A DNA stretch of 64,000 nt from CAVQDV01 sp963711375. Its GTDB lineage: Bacteria > Pseudomonadota > Gammaproteobacteria > Coxiellales > Coxiellaceae. The notes beneath the pieces are model-generated. The model did no database searches and had not been told where the DNA came from. It saw nothing but the letters and a program-made list of their open reading frames with translations. The stretch lies in assembly GCA_963711375.1 (NCBI GenBank), contig CAVQDV010000005.1:2542001-2606000 (forward strand), read 5' to 3'. Shown in pieces: positions 62,812 to 64,000 of the stretch. The first letter of the stretch is position 1, and every line of letters starts with the position of its first letter. The position numbers and the translations under genes are program-made.

Positions 62812-64000
62812 TTAGGGCGTCTGACCAGCTATTAAAGGCGAACGTTCATCCTCTACGGCATTATCTCGCTTTCGACAACGGCCACAAGCAGTAAATAAGG
62901 CGACAAAGCTATTAAAACTGGTTTTAGTGCGTGACCACAGAGTGTCTGGGGCACTCGCATTAAATTCATTCGACCGCATTCTGTATTTATTGAGCAAGAC
63001 TAAACCACCGGCTAAAATAGCAGAATTTCGCGCAATAAGTGTGACATTTGGATCAGCCTCAAAAGCTAGCGTAGCCGTAATGGCGATTGGGGCATTAATT
63101 AATAAAGTGGTGAGAACGTTGACCGCCATGGGGAAGGCCGTATCTCCATAGCCCCTTAAAGCGCCCGACATGATATTACGAGACGTATCAGCTATTTGTC
63201 CGATCAAATTAGTTAAAAGTAAAATTTCCGCCATGTTAACGATGGTTTCATCAAGAGCGGAAGCTGAATCCAGAAAAAAAGTGACCAGAGGTTTTCTCGC
63301 AAATCCATAGGCAATTAATACGGCTACAGGCAATAATTCTCCCATGGCTAAAGCGACATAGCCTAATTTTCGGGAAGACTGAAAATGGACGGCTTTTCCA
63401 TCTGCCAGTGACAATTTTTGCTTCATTTGAAGGCCGCTGGTTTGACCAAACGCAAACACCAAATTCGCAATAAAAGAACCAAATTGCAAAGCTGGCTGAA
63501 CTGCTGCTAAATTCTTATTTCCCGTGCTACCAATTAATGTGGTCGCCATAAATACGGAACCCAATTCTACGGCGGCATAACCAAAAACTGGAGCACCATT
63601 TTGTAATAAACTTTTTAATATTGGCCAACTTTGCTTGAGCCTTGGCCAAAAAATATCAAAGGGCCGAAAATTTTTATTAAGCGCATAAAAAGTGAGGAAA
63701 GCCAAAAAACCAAATCCACCGGCAATTGAATTTGACACGGCCAGCCCCACTTCATTAAGTTTTGGCAAACCAAATTCACCATACATAAACCCATAGCCCA
63801 AAAATAAAGTTATGGCTTTTACTGGAAGGGTGATGAGTAATACAGTTGTATTGTATTCCAAACCCAAACAGCATTGTTGATTGGAAATATAATATAATGT
63901 AAAAGGCAAACCCGGAAGATAATACAGAAGATATTGTGATGCGATAATGGCTGCTTCTTCTGGTTGATTCATAGCAGAAAATATGGATCGACTAAACAGA
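62812..64000 (-). CDS. MATE family efflux transporter (5' end outside window)
   Basis: The frame stays open through the right window edge (LFSRSIFSAMNQPEEAA before the first internal Met), so the true start is beyond 64000. About nine to ten membrane helices are visible. LPGLPFTLYYISNQQCCLGLEYN, GLAVSNSIAGGFGFLAF and NIMSGALRGYGDTAFPM fit MatE domains (NorM-like). The cytosolic tail is unusually Cys/Arg-rich (TACGRCRKRDNAVEDERS). It would export cationic compounds against Na+ or H+. Ends 18 nt before the MDR gene on the same strand. Confidence 0.88.
   Translation of the reverse strand, partial: LFSRSIFSAMNQPEEAAIIASQYLLYYLPGLPFTLYYISNQQCCLGLEYNTTVLLITLPVKAITLFLGYGFMYGEFGLPKLNEVGLAVSNSIAGGFGFLAFLTFYALNKNFRPFDIFWPRLKQSWPILKSLLQNGAPVFGYAAVELGSVFMATTLIGSTGNKNLAAVQPALQFGSFIANLVFAFGQTSGLQMKQKLSLADGKAVHFQSSRKLGYVALAMGELLPVAVLIAYGFARKPLVTFFLDSASALDETIVNMAEILLLTNLIGQIADTSRNIMSGALRGYGDTAFPMAVNVLTTLLINAPIAITATLAFEADPNVTLIARNSAILAGGLVLLNKYRMRSNEFNASAPDTLWSRTKTSFNSFVALFTACGRCRKRDNAVEDERSPLIAGQTP

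Noticed and set aside
1..64000. CRISPR array
   Set aside because: No series of regularly spaced short repeats and no cas-like gene were seen.

Overview
The window looks like a chromosomal segment of a gammaproteobacterium with fairly low G+C (about 40% by eye). The gene order recX-alaS-lysC-csrA followed by tRNA-Ser and tRNA-Arg, the fimV-truA-accD-folC-dedD-cvpA-purF block, and tRNAs with encoded CCA ends all fit that class. The base composition and protein flavour suggest Legionellales (Legionella/Coxiella/Rickettsiella relatives). This placement is inference, because no search was run.

Region 1 (1-18.7 kb, minus strand) is one end of a large polyketide/non-ribosomal peptide locus, cut by the left window edge. 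Transcription runs from an extended -10 promoter near 18.73 kb through three megasynthase genes. The first has a GNAT-type loading domain and ACP, then a dead KR/ACP pair, then KS-DH-ER-KR-ACP. The second is KS-DH-ER-KR-ACP. The third is KS-KR-ACP-C-A and leaves the window inside its adenylation domain. No acyltransferase domain is present, so a trans-acting AT is implied. If the modules act in order, the chain would be acetyl, butyryl, hexanoyl, 3-hydroxyoctanoyl, then amide linkage to an amino acid.

Region 2 (18.85-33.86 kb) is an integrated island of about 15 kb, bounded by a perfect 44-bp direct repeat of the 3' half of tRNA-Arg(UCG). A tyrosine integrase and an excisionase-like gene lie beside the intact tRNA. 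Cargo: an S24-type repressor, a GNAT, SnoaL/YciI genes, a response regulator/histidine kinase pair, ParD/ParE, XRE and BrnT/BrnA modules, a VanX-like dipeptidase, a DUF4238 protein and an apolipoprotein N-acyltransferase-like gene. At least five cargo genes carry a recognisable single lesion (frameshift, nonsense, start loss or short insertion), so the island is decaying.

Region 3 (33.8-37.7 kb) is the tRNA-Arg/tRNA-Arg/tRNA-Ser spacer next to csrA. It has been invaded by an IS110-family element with a highly structured left end (candidate bridge RNA) and by an IS1202-like (ISNCY) element flanked by an 18-bp target duplication. A string of hairpins ending in a tRNA-like T arm and CCA faces tRNA-Ser.

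Region 4 (37.7-64 kb) is core chromosome: csrA, lysC, alaS, recX, recA, pncC, mutS, two unknown genes, rluB, scpB, scpA, yciB, yciI, a bolA-family gene, rpmE, two tiny membrane proteins, dusA, an aromatic amino acid permease, purF, cvpA, a SPOR protein, folC, accD, truA, a FimV-like gene, an MDR oxidoreductase and a MATE transporter that runs off the right edge.
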